Source of the DNA: Flavihumibacter stibioxidans
Lineage (GTDB): Bacteria > Bacteroidota > Bacteroidia > Chitinophagales > Chitinophagaceae
NCBI RefSeq assembly: GCF_014332695.1
Contig: NZ_MBUA01000012.1
Span: forward strand, 925,858-989,857
DNA length: 64,000 nucleotides
Direction of reading: 5' to 3'
Positions 24,659-34,172 of the stretch are shown here, piece after piece. Each line of letters opens with the position of its first letter. Position 1 is the first letter of the stretch. The notes beneath the pieces were generated by a model that did not search any database, was not told the origin of the DNA, and saw only the letters and a program-made list of their open reading frames with translations. Position numbers and translations under genes: made by a program.

Positions 24659-27600
24659 TTAAAAATTCACATTAACTCCAACCAGGATCGTGCGTGGCAG
24701 CGGCACTTCCACAAAGTCAAAGCCACGAACCGCATTGGACTGGCCTGCCGCGTTAACTTCCGGATCATACCCGCTGTAGTTGTCAATGGACAGGAGGTTA
24801 CGACCAGATAATGTGAATCTCACATCACGCAGTTTGCCCATGCGCGGCGTCAGCAGGTAGGACACTGATAACTCACGCAGTTTAACAAAGTCACCCTTTT
24901 CAATCCAGTTTTCGAAAATAGAGAAGAGGGCTGCGCTGGTTCCTTTGGGAACTTCTCCCTTCAGTTCAGCCTCGTATCCTTTCAGGCCACCATAGTTGGC
25001 ATTGTCACCCACCCTTCTGGTGAAGTTGAAGACATCAAATCCAACCATTCCATCCCACTGCATTTTGAAGTTGAACTTTTTGTAGTTGAAATCATTGATA
25101 AAGGAGAACACATGTTTGGGGTTGGGATTACCGATCACCTTGCTCAGGATAGCACCGGTGGGCTGCCCGTTGGCATCACGACCAATCGTTGAATTGCCAT
25201 TCTTTCCCTGAACACCTCTTTCCCGCTGGGGAAATCCCTGTGGCGTAAGCAGCAAAGATCCATCTGCATTTCTCGCAAAGAAAGTACTGTAGAAAGCGCC
25301 GAGCGGAGAGCCGTTCACCGCAGCCACCTGGCCGAAACCACCTGCGAAAGGCAATACACCACTGCCTTCCACGCCATCTACCGTATTCTCATTGTTCAGG
25401 TAGCTGATGGTACTAACCCAGCTGAAGTTTTTGCGTTCAACAGGAACTGCTTTGATCATGAATTCAAATCCCTTGTTGGTCATGGTACCTACGTTGAGGT
25501 AGCGAACATTATAACCTGTGCTGGGAGCAAGCGTACGATCGAGGATCAGGTCCTTCACATCCTTGTTGAAGTAGGTGAACTCCAGGCTGAGACGGTCGTT
25601 GAAGAAACTCATGTCTGCACCCAGTTCCAGTTCGATCTGGCGCTCGGGCTTAACATTTATATTACCCAAACGGGTGGATGGATAATAACCGGTGATACCC
25701 TGGTAGGCACCGGGAGTATATACGGTATAACGGTCATTCACACCAATGGCGGTAAGGTTACCCGACTGACCCCAGGCTGCTCTTAATTTGAAAGAAGAAA
25801 TGATATCGCTCAGTCTGGAATCCTGCCAGAATTTTTCTTCAGACAGGATATAGGATCCACTCACTTTCGGGAAGAACTGCCAGCGGTTGTCGATGCCATA
25901 CACAGAAGAGGCATCCACCCTTGCGGCACCTGTGATGTACAGTTTGTTGTAGAGTCCGAATGTCTGTTGCAGGAAGGCACCCATGATGCTGCGCTCTTCC
26001 CTCAGTTCGCCGGCAACAATGGTTCCGTTGTTGATCGTTTCACCAAAAGCACCCAGCTGCTGCGCGCTGGCACTGAAGAGATAGGTACGATCGTACTGCA
26101 TGGTACCACCCAAACCGGTAGTTGATTCAAGCCAGTCGGTTACATTTTTACGATAGCTGATGTTCAGGTCGGTATTGGTTTGCAGCACGCTGGCATCACC
26201 ACGCCTCGACAAACCACCATCATAACTGGGGGTGGTATTCTTTGGTGGAATATAAGCCGTACTGGTTTGTGTATAGTTATCCAGGCCGAAAATGAAATCG
26301 ATGTTCAGGCCTGTGATGGGTTTGATATTAAGCTGGGTGTTTCCGGTGAAGCGGCTCACACGCTGGGCGAAATCAAAACGGTTGATGGCTTCCAGCGGAT
26401 TGGTACGACGCAGAATGGCGATCGGCGCCGTGGAGGGATAGATACCCGATACAGGATCTTTTTCCGGATTGATAAAGTTGTTGCTGAAAATGAAGCCGGT
26501 CAATGCACCATAAGCCTCTACCAGTCCGCCATTGGGAATCTCCTTACTGCTGCTCAGTGCATAGTTGGCACCGGCGGTAAGGGTCATGATCTTGTTCAGT
26601 TTCTGGGAAACATTCAGGCGGATACCATTCCGGCTGAAGCTGGTTTGGTCAACGATGCCTTCGTTGTAGGTGTTCGATAAACCCACATAATATTTAGTGG
26701 CTTCCGTACCGCCGCTCACAGAGAGGTTATTGTCTGTTCCAAAACCGGTGCGGAAAATTTTATCCTGGTAATCGTAGCGGGTAACCGGACTCTGGGTAAG
26801 ATCGGTGGCGACGTTGTTATTGAAACGGAAAGGATATTCATTGTAGTCCAGGGTCTTCCTCACACTGTTCGTTTTGAGCTGTGTGGAGAAGGACACCTGC
26901 GGAGCACCGGTCTTTCCTTTTTTGGTGAAGATCTGCACCACACCGTTGTTCGCCCTTGATCCGTAGATCGCAGCAGCCGCGGCGCCCTTGATCACTTCTA
27001 TGCGTTCGATATCATTGGGGTTGATGTCCACCAGTCGGTTTTGCGCATACCCACCCAGGTCGATCAATTGACGGGAGTCGTTGTTAACAATTACCCCGTC
27101 CACGATATAAAGCGGATCGGAAGAGCCCACGATGGTACTTGGTCCCCTCAAACGTACGCTGATACCACCCGCAGGGTTACCCGAGTTCTGGGTGATCTGT
27201 GCACCGGCAACCTTTCCCTGCAGGGCTCCGTCGATGCCGGTAGCCGCACTGAACTGGATGTCGCGGGCAGAAACCGTAGCCACCGTATTACCAAGTTTCT
27301 TCTTGGAAGTGGCCACATTGGTACCGGTAACAATCACTTCATTCAGGCCCAGCACATCCGGCTGAAGTTGTATGTCGAAACTGAAGCTGCGCTCGGTACC
27401 TACGCTGATCTTTTTCTCCACCGGCTTAAAGCCCACTCCGGAAAACAGGACGGTGTAGGACCCGTTCTTCAGGTCAGCTTCGAAGGCATATTTCCCTTCT
27501 GTATTGGTTGATGTGCCAAAGCTGGTATTCACCACCTGGACACTAATGGACGGCAGGAGTTCACCGGCGGCCGAACTCACTTTACCGGAAATGCGGACCT

Positions 27601-27691
27601 GGGCCAGGACCGCCACACTTAAGAGTTGAAATAATACAAGGAGTGGAAACCAACGGGCATTCCTTCCTTTGCACGAAAGCCTTTTTTTCAT
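24659..27691 (-). CDS. SusC/RagA-family TonB-linked outer-membrane protein
   Basis: This is a receptor of about 1010 aa. A signal peptide is followed by a carboxypeptidase-regulatory-like beta domain (about 33-110), then the plug (LQGKVAGAQITQNSG, PLYIVDGVIVNN, IERIEVIKGAAAAAIYGSR) and a large barrel ending in LPRTILVGVNVNF. ATG 27691 (MKKRLSCKGRN) is preferred to 27715, which adds eight residues. It forms the TonB-powered importer with susD. The 254-base region to the divergent anmK holds both promoters; I could not identify -33/-7 boxes there with confidence. Confidence 0.95.
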   Translation of the reverse strand: MKKRLSCKGRNARWFPLLVLFQLLSVAVLAQVRISGKVSSAAGELLPSISVQVVNTSFGTSTNTEGKYAFEADLKNGSYTVLFSGVGFKPVEKKISVGTERSFSFDIQLQPDVLGLNEVIVTGTNVATSKKKLGNTVATVSARDIQFSAATGIDGALQGKVAGAQITQNSGNPAGGISVRLRGPSTIVGSSDPLYIVDGVIVNNDSRQLIDLGGYAQNRLVDINPNDIERIEVIKGAAAAAIYGSRANNGVVQIFTKKGKTGAPQVSFSTQLKTNSVRKTLDYNEYPFRFNNNVATDLTQSPVTRYDYQDKIFRTGFGTDNNLSVSGGTEATKYYVGLSNTYNEGIVDQTSFSRNGIRLNVSQKLNKIMTLTAGANYALSSSKEIPNGGLVEAYGALTGFIFSNNFINPEKDPVSGIYPSTAPIAILRRTNPLEAINRFDFAQRVSRFTGNTQLNIKPITGLNIDFIFGLDNYTQTSTAYIPPKNTTPSYDGGLSRRGDASVLQTNTDLNISYRKNVTDWLESTTGLGGTMQYDRTYLFSASAQQLGAFGETINNGTIVAGELREERSIMGAFLQQTFGLYNKLYITGAARVDASSVYGIDNRWQFFPKVSGSYILSEEKFWQDSRLSDIISSFKLRAAWGQSGNLTAIGVNDRYTVYTPGAYQGITGYYPSTRLGNINVKPERQIELELGADMSFFNDRLSLEFTYFNKDVKDLILDRTLAPSTGYNVRYLNVGTMTNKGFEFMIKAVPVERKNFSWVSTISYLNNENTVDGVEGSGVLPFAGGFGQVAAVNGSPLGAFYSTFFARNADGSLLLTPQGFPQRERGVQGKNGNSTIGRDANGQPTGAILSKVIGNPNPKHVFSFINDFNYKKFNFKMQWDGMVGFDVFNFTRRVGDNANYGGLKGYEAELKGEVPKGTSAALFSIFENWIEKGDFVKLRELSVSYLLTPRMGKLRDVRFTLSGRNLLSIDNYSGYDPEVNAAGQSNAVRGFDFVEVPLPRTILVGVNVNF

Positions 27692-27945
27692 GTTGCAGCG
27701 TTTTGTGTTTAGCAATAGATTTTCAGCAGTTAGATTCCTTCCACAGTTCCTTGTTTACACATTATTAATATTTTACAACTGTTTTTATCAGTTGAAACAG
27801 AATGAAAGCAGACCGGAAATGCGGCTCGAAATCTAAAGCACCACCAATTTACGAGGATAATTGGCATAATACTGCAAATAATTGCATATTTTCAGGCAGA
27901 TTCCTTAAATACCAGCATATTCAGGCATTTTAATGTTTAAACAGT

Positions 27946-29148
27946 ATGAATACCCAGCTCAACCATTTATTTGAAATCGCAGGCAAACCCAGTCGTTTGA
28001 TCATTGGATTAATGTCCGGCACTTCCATAGACGGACTGGATGTGGCCCTGTGCCGCTTCAGTGGAACGGGCATGGATACCCGCATTGAATTGCTGGAATT
28101 TGAAACGGTACCTTATGGCAGCGATTACAAGGAGGAAATTGCCTCCATCTTTTCCAAAAAAATGGTTGACCTGCAAAAGCTTTGCCTCCTGAATGGCTGG
28201 ATAGCCCGGCAACATGCGGCCATCATTTTACAATGCCTGGAAAAATGGAAGCGACCGGCTGTTACCATTGATTTGATTGCCAGCCATGGGCAGACTATTT
28301 TTCACGCCCCCAAAAGCCTGCATGGAATAGAAAAATTCAGCAATGCCACCCTGCAACTCGGTGATGGGGACCATATGGCGGTGGAAACGGGCATCATTAC
28401 CCTGAGCGATTTCCGGCAAAAACATGTTGCCTCCGGCGGGGAAGGCGCTCCCCTTGCGGCTTACGGCGATTTCCTGATCTTTTCAAAAAGGGATGAGAAC
28501 CGCATCATGCTGAATATCGGCGGGATTGCCAACTTCACTTATTTGCCGGGAAACCTGAATGCCGATGAAGTTTTTTGCAGCGATACCGGCACGGGCAATA
28601 CCCTGATGGATGCTTTAACCCGGAAACATTTCCCGGGCTCCTATTTTGATGAGGGGGCAGCCATAGCGGGCAGGGGTGTTATTCATGCGGGATTACTGGC
28701 CGCGTTAAAGGACCATCCGTTTTTCCATCAACCCTTCCCTAAAACGACTGGTCCCGAATTATTTAACCTGGCTTACCTGGAAGCAGCCATGCAACGGTGT
28801 GGTGCAACCGAACTAACGGTGGAAGACACCATGGCAACCCTGAACCGTTTTTCTGCCGAGACCATCGCGGAAGCAATTCAAACGGTTATAAAGGATAAAT
28901 CGGGTTTCAGGTTTTTTGCGAGCGGGGGAGGCATGCACAACCCTTTGCTGATGCAGCACCTGCGCGATTTATTACCCGGCTGTCCATTCGAAAGTACGGC
29001 CAGCCTGGGTATCAATCCCGATGCCAAGGAAGCCGTTCTCTTTGCCGTACTGGCCAATGAAAGTATTTACGGCGGCAGCATCCATTTCGGTAAGGGCAGG
29101 AATGGCATTCCGAATGTGTCGATGGGGAAGATAAGTTTCCCGGGGTAA
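27946..29148 (+). CDS. anmK: Anhydro-N-acetylmuramic acid kinase
   Basis: This 400-aa cytosolic kinase opens and phosphorylates 1,6-anhydro-MurNAc to MurNAc-6-P. The N-terminal phosphate loop GLMSGTSIDGLDVALCRF (about 22-39) and DTGTGNTLMDAL (about 208-219) are hallmark AnmK motifs. IASHGQTIFHAP and ASGGGMHNPLL also fit. Its product is the MurQ substrate, and both genes flank the susCD pair. It is divergent from susC and is followed by the CGTCTGACG palindrome 7 bases after the stop. Confidence 0.95.
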   Translation: MNTQLNHLFEIAGKPSRLIIGLMSGTSIDGLDVALCRFSGTGMDTRIELLEFETVPYGSDYKEEIASIFSKKMVDLQKLCLLNGWIARQHAAIILQCLEKWKRPAVTIDLIASHGQTIFHAPKSLHGIEKFSNATLQLGDGDHMAVETGIITLSDFRQKHVASGGEGAPLAAYGDFLIFSKRDENRIMLNIGGIANFTYLPGNLNADEVFCSDTGTGNTLMDALTRKHFPGSYFDEGAAIAGRGVIHAGLLAALKDHPFFHQPFPKTTGPELFNLAYLEAAMQRCGATELTVEDTMATLNRFSAETIAEAIQTVIKDKSGFRFFASGGGMHNPLLMQHLRDLLPGCPFESTASLGINPDAKEAVLFAVLANESIYGGSIHFGKGRNGIPNVSMGKISFPG

Positions 29149-29155
29149 TCCTTAT

Positions 29156-29203
29156 ACGCGTCTGACGTGCGTCTGACGTACGTCAGACGCACGTCAGACG
29201 GGT
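29156..29203. repeat. Palindrome, CGTCTGACG family copy 2
   Basis: A perfect 42-bp core (29159-29200), extended to 48 bp with one mismatched pair, is centred on ACGTACGT at 29179/29180. The core sequence is identical to that of the 2462-2511 copy. It lies 7 bases after the anmK stop and 65 bases before the metalloprotease start. No T-tract follows. Confidence 0.9.
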
Positions 29204-29268
29204 GAGGAACAGATGGGATAATTTGTTAATTTGGCGCATTCGCAATCCCAACTCAAGCTTCAAAACTA

Positions 29269-31785
29269 ATGACCACCAGGACTTTTCATGCAAAGACTCG
29301 TTTGTATGCAGGCATACTGACATTTGTAATACAAGGAATGTTGTTTTTCCCTGTTCAGTCCTTTGCCCAGCAAAAGTTCAGCGGCAGTAAAGTTGATAAT
29401 GATAAGGCCGTTTCCCTGACGAAAGTTTTCAGAAAGTATACTTTGTTCAACATCAATATGGGAGAGATAGCCCGGCATGCGAAAGCCGGGGGAAAGGGAA
29501 CGGTTAACCTGGTACTGGATTTCCCTGGATTCGAACAACTAGCTCTGTCGCTGAATGAACAGGATATTTTCAGTAGCGATTACCAACTGGTGTTGGGAAA
29601 CCCGGGAGGCAGGCAAAAATCTGCGAAGCCGGATATTAAAACCTATTCCGGCAAACTCGCTGGCGACGAAAGCAGCAGCGTTTACCTCACGATCTCTGAC
29701 AAAACCATATATGGGTTTATCAAAGGGAACGGGAAAGAATACTACATGGAACCACTACGGTACTTCGATAAAAAAGCTAATCCCACTACCTATGTACTGT
29801 ACGAAGCAAAGGACGTGATCCCACAATCAGGGGTTATGTGTGCGGTAACCGAAGCCGATCAAAGAGACCTGACTTCTACTGCCCCTGCTACCAGCCAGAT
29901 GGAGACTTTGGGAACAGCTACCGGCACCTGCAAAATGATAGAAATGGCCATCGCCTCCGATGCCTCCATGGTCGACAAATATGGTTCCGTGCAAGCGGTT
30001 GAAGAGCACAATATCAGCGTGCTTTACATGATGGTGGGCTTATACGGCGATGCCCAGATTGGCAGCCAGTATCTTGGGTTTTCCATCAAGGGGCAATACA
30101 TTTCAACCAACACGGCTTCAGACCCCTATTCCCCGACATACAGCGGCCCTGATGCCGGCATTATTCTCAATAACTTCAGCACCTGGGGCTTTGCGGGTAA
30201 TTTCGGATTCAGTTATGACCTCGGGCAGGTATGGACTGCCAGGGATATCGGCATGGAATCTCCAACCGGATCCGGCAATTATTCCTATGGCACCATCGGG
30301 CTGGCCTGGGTAGGTACTGTTTGCAATGCCCGGTTCAAGCACCAGTTATTGGAGGATGTCTATTCTTCCAGCATGGCGCAGGCCGTAGTGGCAGCGCACG
30401 AAACCGGCCACAACCTGAGTGCCAACCATGATGCTTCAGGTGCTCCTTATATCATGGCCCCAAGCACCAGTCCCACCGGTTATGCAACATCTTTCAGTCC
30501 GGCCAGCCTGACCTCCATGAACAACTACCTGGGCGACCCATTCGTTACCTGCCTGTCTGGCTGCGTTCCGGCACCCACCATTGCCCTCTTCAATATGTCC
30601 TCCAGCAACATCTGCACCGGCAACAGCATCAATTTCACCAATGCCAGTGTGGGGGAAAACCTCAGTTACAGTTGGAGCTTCCCGGGTGGAAATCCGGCCA
30701 GTTCAACCAATGCCAACCCTGTTGTCAGCTACAGCACCAGCGGTACTAAAACCATTACCCTCACTGTATCCAATGCCAATGGAACCAGCAGTAAGACCAA
30801 GGAGATATTTGTTGCGGATGCCCCGGGAGTTGCCTGCTCTCAAAACACCGCAGGTAATGGAACAATGAGTGCTTTATTTTCTTTTTCCCTGAGGGATATA
30901 CAATACAGTACTAATACTTATTACATAGGTAGGTACTTCGAAGACCTGGCCTGCACCAACAATACCCGGCTCCAACCGGCCACGAACTATAGTTTTATTT
31001 CCAATACTGGATACAGTGCCGCTGGTATTACCAACAACGTTCAGTTGTTTATCGACTACAACAACGATGGCGATTTTTCAGATGCCAATGAATCTGTGTA
31101 TTTCTCTGCCGGCTGCGTGCAGGGTACCTCCACCAATAGCTTTACCACTCCCGCCAATCCACCGGTGAAGGGCGCCTGGCTGCGGCTGCGCTTTATGACC
31201 ATTCCCTGCGGACTGCCCCTGTCCAATGGCTGTACTATTCCCGACAACGCCAGCGTAAGGGATTTTGCCGTTTACTTTCCGGAGGAATGTCCTGTTGTGC
31301 AACTTCCAACGGCAGCAGAACAGGCAACGGTCAACATCAGCGGTGCTGGCGCAACCATGCTGCGCAGTGCCACCTGCGGACTCTTAGGCGCTTTATTACC
31401 TAACGGCGCCAGCCCCGTCAGCGGTGTGGTAGATGCGAAAGTTTGGATTGAACCAATTGTTCCCACCTATGCCGGACTTCCATACGTAGCCAGGCATTAT
31501 GAAATCACACCCGCCGTAAATGCTGCAGCCGCAACCGGACGCGTAACACAATATTTTTTACCCAGGCGGAATTTGATGCCTATAATGCCGCCCCGAACAG
31601 TTATGCCAAAATGCCTTCCGGTGCCGCCGATGCCCCGGGTATTGCCAACCTTCGGATTGAAAAACATCCCGGCAGCAGTAACGATGGAACGGGACTGCCT
31701 TCCACTTATACAGGTGCACCAGTTATATTGGATCCAGCCGATTCCGACATTATCTGGAACAGCACCTTCAACCGTTGGGAAGTGA
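29269..31785 (+). CDS. Secreted M12B-like (reprolysin) metalloprotease, 5' part of a frameshifted gene
   Basis: This is an exported zinc protease. A signal peptide (to about residue 34, ending SFAQ) and a propeptide-like domain are followed by a catalytic domain with HETGHNLSANHD (about residues 373-384), the HExxHxxxxxHD zinc signature of ADAM/reprolysins. A PKD domain (about 435-515, YSWSFPGGNPASS) and a GEVED-like domain (about 560-670, VQLFIDYNNDGDFSD) come next. From about nt 31560 the reading leaves the true frame, and residues after about 763 are meaningless to the stop at 31785. The correct continuation is the 31560-32390 frame. See the frameshift finding. Confidence 0.85.
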   Translation: MTTRTFHAKTRLYAGILTFVIQGMLFFPVQSFAQQKFSGSKVDNDKAVSLTKVFRKYTLFNINMGEIARHAKAGGKGTVNLVLDFPGFEQLALSLNEQDIFSSDYQLVLGNPGGRQKSAKPDIKTYSGKLAGDESSSVYLTISDKTIYGFIKGNGKEYYMEPLRYFDKKANPTTYVLYEAKDVIPQSGVMCAVTEADQRDLTSTAPATSQMETLGTATGTCKMIEMAIASDASMVDKYGSVQAVEEHNISVLYMMVGLYGDAQIGSQYLGFSIKGQYISTNTASDPYSPTYSGPDAGIILNNFSTWGFAGNFGFSYDLGQVWTARDIGMESPTGSGNYSYGTIGLAWVGTVCNARFKHQLLEDVYSSSMAQAVVAAHETGHNLSANHDASGAPYIMAPSTSPTGYATSFSPASLTSMNNYLGDPFVTCLSGCVPAPTIALFNMSSSNICTGNSINFTNASVGENLSYSWSFPGGNPASSTNANPVVSYSTSGTKTITLTVSNANGTSSKTKEIFVADAPGVACSQNTAGNGTMSALFSFSLRDIQYSTNTYYIGRYFEDLACTNNTRLQPATNYSFISNTGYSAAGITNNVQLFIDYNNDGDFSDANESVYFSAGCVQGTSTNSFTTPANPPVKGAWLRLRFMTIPCGLPLSNGCTIPDNASVRDFAVYFPEECPVVQLPTAAEQATVNISGAGATMLRSATCGLLGALLPNGASPVSGVVDAKVWIEPIVPTYAGLPYVARHYEITPAVNAAAATGRVTQYFLPRRNLMPIMPPRTVMPKCLPVPPMPRVLPTFGLKNIPAAVTMERDCLPLIQVHQLYWIQPIPTLSGTAPSTVGK

Positions 31786-32390
31786 GTGTGGATGTAACCG
31801 GATTCAGTGGGTTTATCGTACACGGCAGCCTTGCTCCGCTGCCTCTTCGCTTATTGTCTTTCCAGGCTGCCAGGCTGCAACAGAATGTGGTGCTGAACTG
31901 GCGCACTACCGCTGAAACAGGGGTGAGCCATTTCGAAATTGAACGCAGTGTTGATGGACATAAATTTTTACCTGTGGGCCAGGTTCCTGCGCTGAATGTT
32001 ACGGGCGACCAGAACTATCGCTATTCAGATCTGAACGCCATCAACCTGGCCGCAGGAAATACTATTTATTACAGGTTGAGGATGGTGGATATCGATCACC
32101 GTTATACCTATAGTCCGGTTCGCCGGGTGGCATTGGAGGGAACTGCTGCCATCAGCGTTTATCCCAACCCGGTAGGCAGCACCCTGACGGTGCAAATGCC
32201 GTTGCACCGAACGGGTTCAACAGGTATCCGCCTGGTTGACCTCCAGGGCAGGATTATCAAAAACTGGAATTTTCCTGGCACCAGTGGCTTGTTACACCTC
32301 GATGTACAGGAAGTACCCTCCGGCTTATACCAGTTGGAAATAAGCCAGGGTGCGGGTGAACGTAAGAGTTATAAGGTAATAAAATTATAA
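31560..32390 (+). CDS. 3' part of the frameshifted metalloprotease, with T9SS-type C-terminal domain
   Basis: This frame continues the protease after a one-base loss in a T run at 31554-31559. It reads TQAEFDAYNAAPNSYAKMPS onward, a familiar module, then a fibronectin-like linker (LPLRLLSFQAARLQQNVVLNWRT, FEIERSVDG). It ends in a Por-secretion C-terminal sorting domain (ISVYPNPVGSTLTVQM, LQGRIIKNW, SGLYQLEISQG, SYKVIKL). The first internal ATG is at 31611. Without frame repair this segment would not be secreted, and the protease would lack its sorting signal. Confidence 0.8.
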   Translation, partial: TQAEFDAYNAAPNSYAKMPSGAADAPGIANLRIEKHPGSSNDGTGLPSTYTGAPVILDPADSDIIWNSTFNRWEVSVDVTGFSGFIVHGSLAPLPLRLLSFQAARLQQNVVLNWRTTAETGVSHFEIERSVDGHKFLPVGQVPALNVTGDQNYRYSDLNAINLAAGNTIYYRLRMVDIDHRYTYSPVRRVALEGTAAISVYPNPVGSTLTVQMPLHRTGSTGIRLVDLQGRIIKNWNFPGTSGLLHLDVQEVPSGLYQLEISQGAGERKSYKVIKL

Positions 32391-32436
32391 AGCCAGCCGG
32401 GTTGATGCTGTTGCGCAGCCGGCACTGTTGAGCTGA

Positions 32437-34026
32437 TTATTTTTTAATTCCGGGTTGCACCATTTTATAATTGGTTCGCTCCTTCTCTTGCTTCACAATC
32501 TGTTCTACATCGGCGAGTAATTTCTTCGCGTCGTAAACGATGCCGTCCTTGATGGTATATTTTACGCCACCGAGGCGAACGGGCTCGTGTTTGTCATCCA
32601 GTGCGATGGCGCCGGTACCATACAGGAGCTGGAAATTCATCAGTGGGTTCTGTTCAATCACCACAAAATCGGCCAGCTTCCCCACTTCCACGGTGCCGAT
32701 TTCCTTGTCCATTCCCAGTGCCTCAGCACCGTTAAGCGTAGCAGCCTTGATCACTTCCAGGGGATGGAAACCCGCTTCCCGCAACAACTCCAGTTCGGTC
32801 GGGTAGGCAAAGCCATAGAGCTGGTAAATAAATCCGGCATCCGTGCCCACCGTTACCCTTCCGCCGCGGTTTTTATATTCGCGCAGGAAAGTCATCCAGA
32901 GGGTATAATTCTTCTTCCACTCAATCTCCTGCTCGGTTCCCCACGAAAACCAGTAGGATCCATGTTTACCGGGACCTGGTGCATAAAAATCCCACAGCAC
33001 GGGCAGGGTATATTTGTCGTGCCACTCTGCCCTTCTTGCCCGCATCAGGTCGCGGTTGGCGGAATAAATTACCAGGGTGGGACTAATGGTAAAATCCAGC
33101 CTGATCATTTCATCCATCACCTTGTTCCAGTGGTCGGAATAAGGGGCTGCGGCCTGCTTCCACAACCTGCCCGCCTCGGAAAAGCGATCAAATTCATTGT
33201 TGTAATTATAATTGAGGGGATAATCCTGAACGGTGCGATCGCTGAACAAAGCTTCGGGCAGGCCATACCAGTGTTCCATGGAAGTAAGGCCGGCGCGGGC
33301 GCTTTGCAAAGCGTTCCAGCGGCCCACCATAGTTTGGCTGTGGTGCATTTTTGACCGCAATCCCAGTTGTCTGTTTTCCTTCAGGGCTGCTTCCATGATG
33401 GCGGGAGCGGAACCAAAGAACTTGATCCCGTCGGCACCATTTTTGGCATTCTGCCTGGTCCATTCAACAGCCTCCTCCGGCGTGCTGATGGGCGATTTAG
33501 CGCCCTGGCCGAAAGATGTGTACGCCCGGATCCGGGGGGCAGTAATCTCGTTGCGCTCGCTTTTCCGTTTGTGCTCGAGAGTCCAGCTCAGCCCATTGGA
33601 ACTGCCTGGATCAAGAATCGTGGTAACCCCATGGGCCATCCAGAGCTTGAACACGTATTCTGCATTCGGCGCCTGTACACCACCGATATGCGCGTGGGTG
33701 TCAACAAATCCTGGCAGCAGGTACATGCCCTCTGCCTGCAATTCCTTGCCGCCGGCTTTAAGTTGTGGACGGCGGCTGGCCGGGTAGATAGCGCCCGGTT
33801 CACCCACGGACCTGATCTCCCTGATCCGGTTTCCTTCCACCACAATATCCACCGGCCCTATCGGGGGGGATAAAGTACCGTTGATCAGTGTAACGCCGCG
33901 GATGATCAATTGCTGCCAGGGGCCATCGCCCTCCAGTCTTTTGGGGGCAGGTTGCATCTGTGCCGCAAGGGGAAGGCCGCCGTTAAAGGAAAACAGGCAT
34001 GCCAGGAAAATTATAGATGTGCGCAT
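32437..34026 (-). CDS. Exported amidohydrolase-family protein
   Basis: This metal-dependent hydrolase has about 529 residues from ATG 34026 (MRTSIIFLACLFSFNG), which begins the signal peptide; ATG 34041 adds five residues. The metal-binding set of the superfamily is visible: DTHAH (about 113-117), a His in SKMHHSQ, and Asp in VTVGTDAGF. The C-terminal segment ATLNGAEALGMDKEIGTVEVGKLADFVVI is the classic amidohydrolase end that rejoins the small beta domain. Substrate unknown; imidazolonepropionase- or dipeptidase-like relatives are exported in Bacteroidota. It converges with the metalloprotease gene. Confidence 0.88.
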   Translation of the reverse strand: MRTSIIFLACLFSFNGGLPLAAQMQPAPKRLEGDGPWQQLIIRGVTLINGTLSPPIGPVDIVVEGNRIREIRSVGEPGAIYPASRRPQLKAGGKELQAEGMYLLPGFVDTHAHIGGVQAPNAEYVFKLWMAHGVTTILDPGSSNGLSWTLEHKRKSERNEITAPRIRAYTSFGQGAKSPISTPEEAVEWTRQNAKNGADGIKFFGSAPAIMEAALKENRQLGLRSKMHHSQTMVGRWNALQSARAGLTSMEHWYGLPEALFSDRTVQDYPLNYNYNNEFDRFSEAGRLWKQAAAPYSDHWNKVMDEMIRLDFTISPTLVIYSANRDLMRARRAEWHDKYTLPVLWDFYAPGPGKHGSYWFSWGTEQEIEWKKNYTLWMTFLREYKNRGGRVTVGTDAGFIYQLYGFAYPTELELLREAGFHPLEVIKAATLNGAEALGMDKEIGTVEVGKLADFVVIEQNPLMNFQLLYGTGAIALDDKHEPVRLGGVKYTIKDGIVYDAKKLLADVEQIVKQEKERTNYKMVQPGIKK

Positions 34027-34074
34027 AGTGTATACCTTCAATTTACCATTTTGCCGGGATCAATGCAAAATTTT

Positions 34075-34098
34075 CGCGTCTGACGCGCGTCTGACGCG
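34075..34098. repeat. Half copy of the CGTCTGACG palindrome family
   Basis: Two direct GTCTGACG units, each framed by CGC, occupy 24 bases, without the inverted second half seen in the other copies. It lies between the divergent amidohydrolase (start 34026) and exchanger (start 34173) genes, so it could influence either promoter. Confidence 0.75.
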
Positions 34099-34172
34099 TT
34101 AGGAACATTTCCGGCGTTTTTTTGTATCTATAAAGACAGAATACTTCCATTCTGCTGCAGAAACACCGATTC

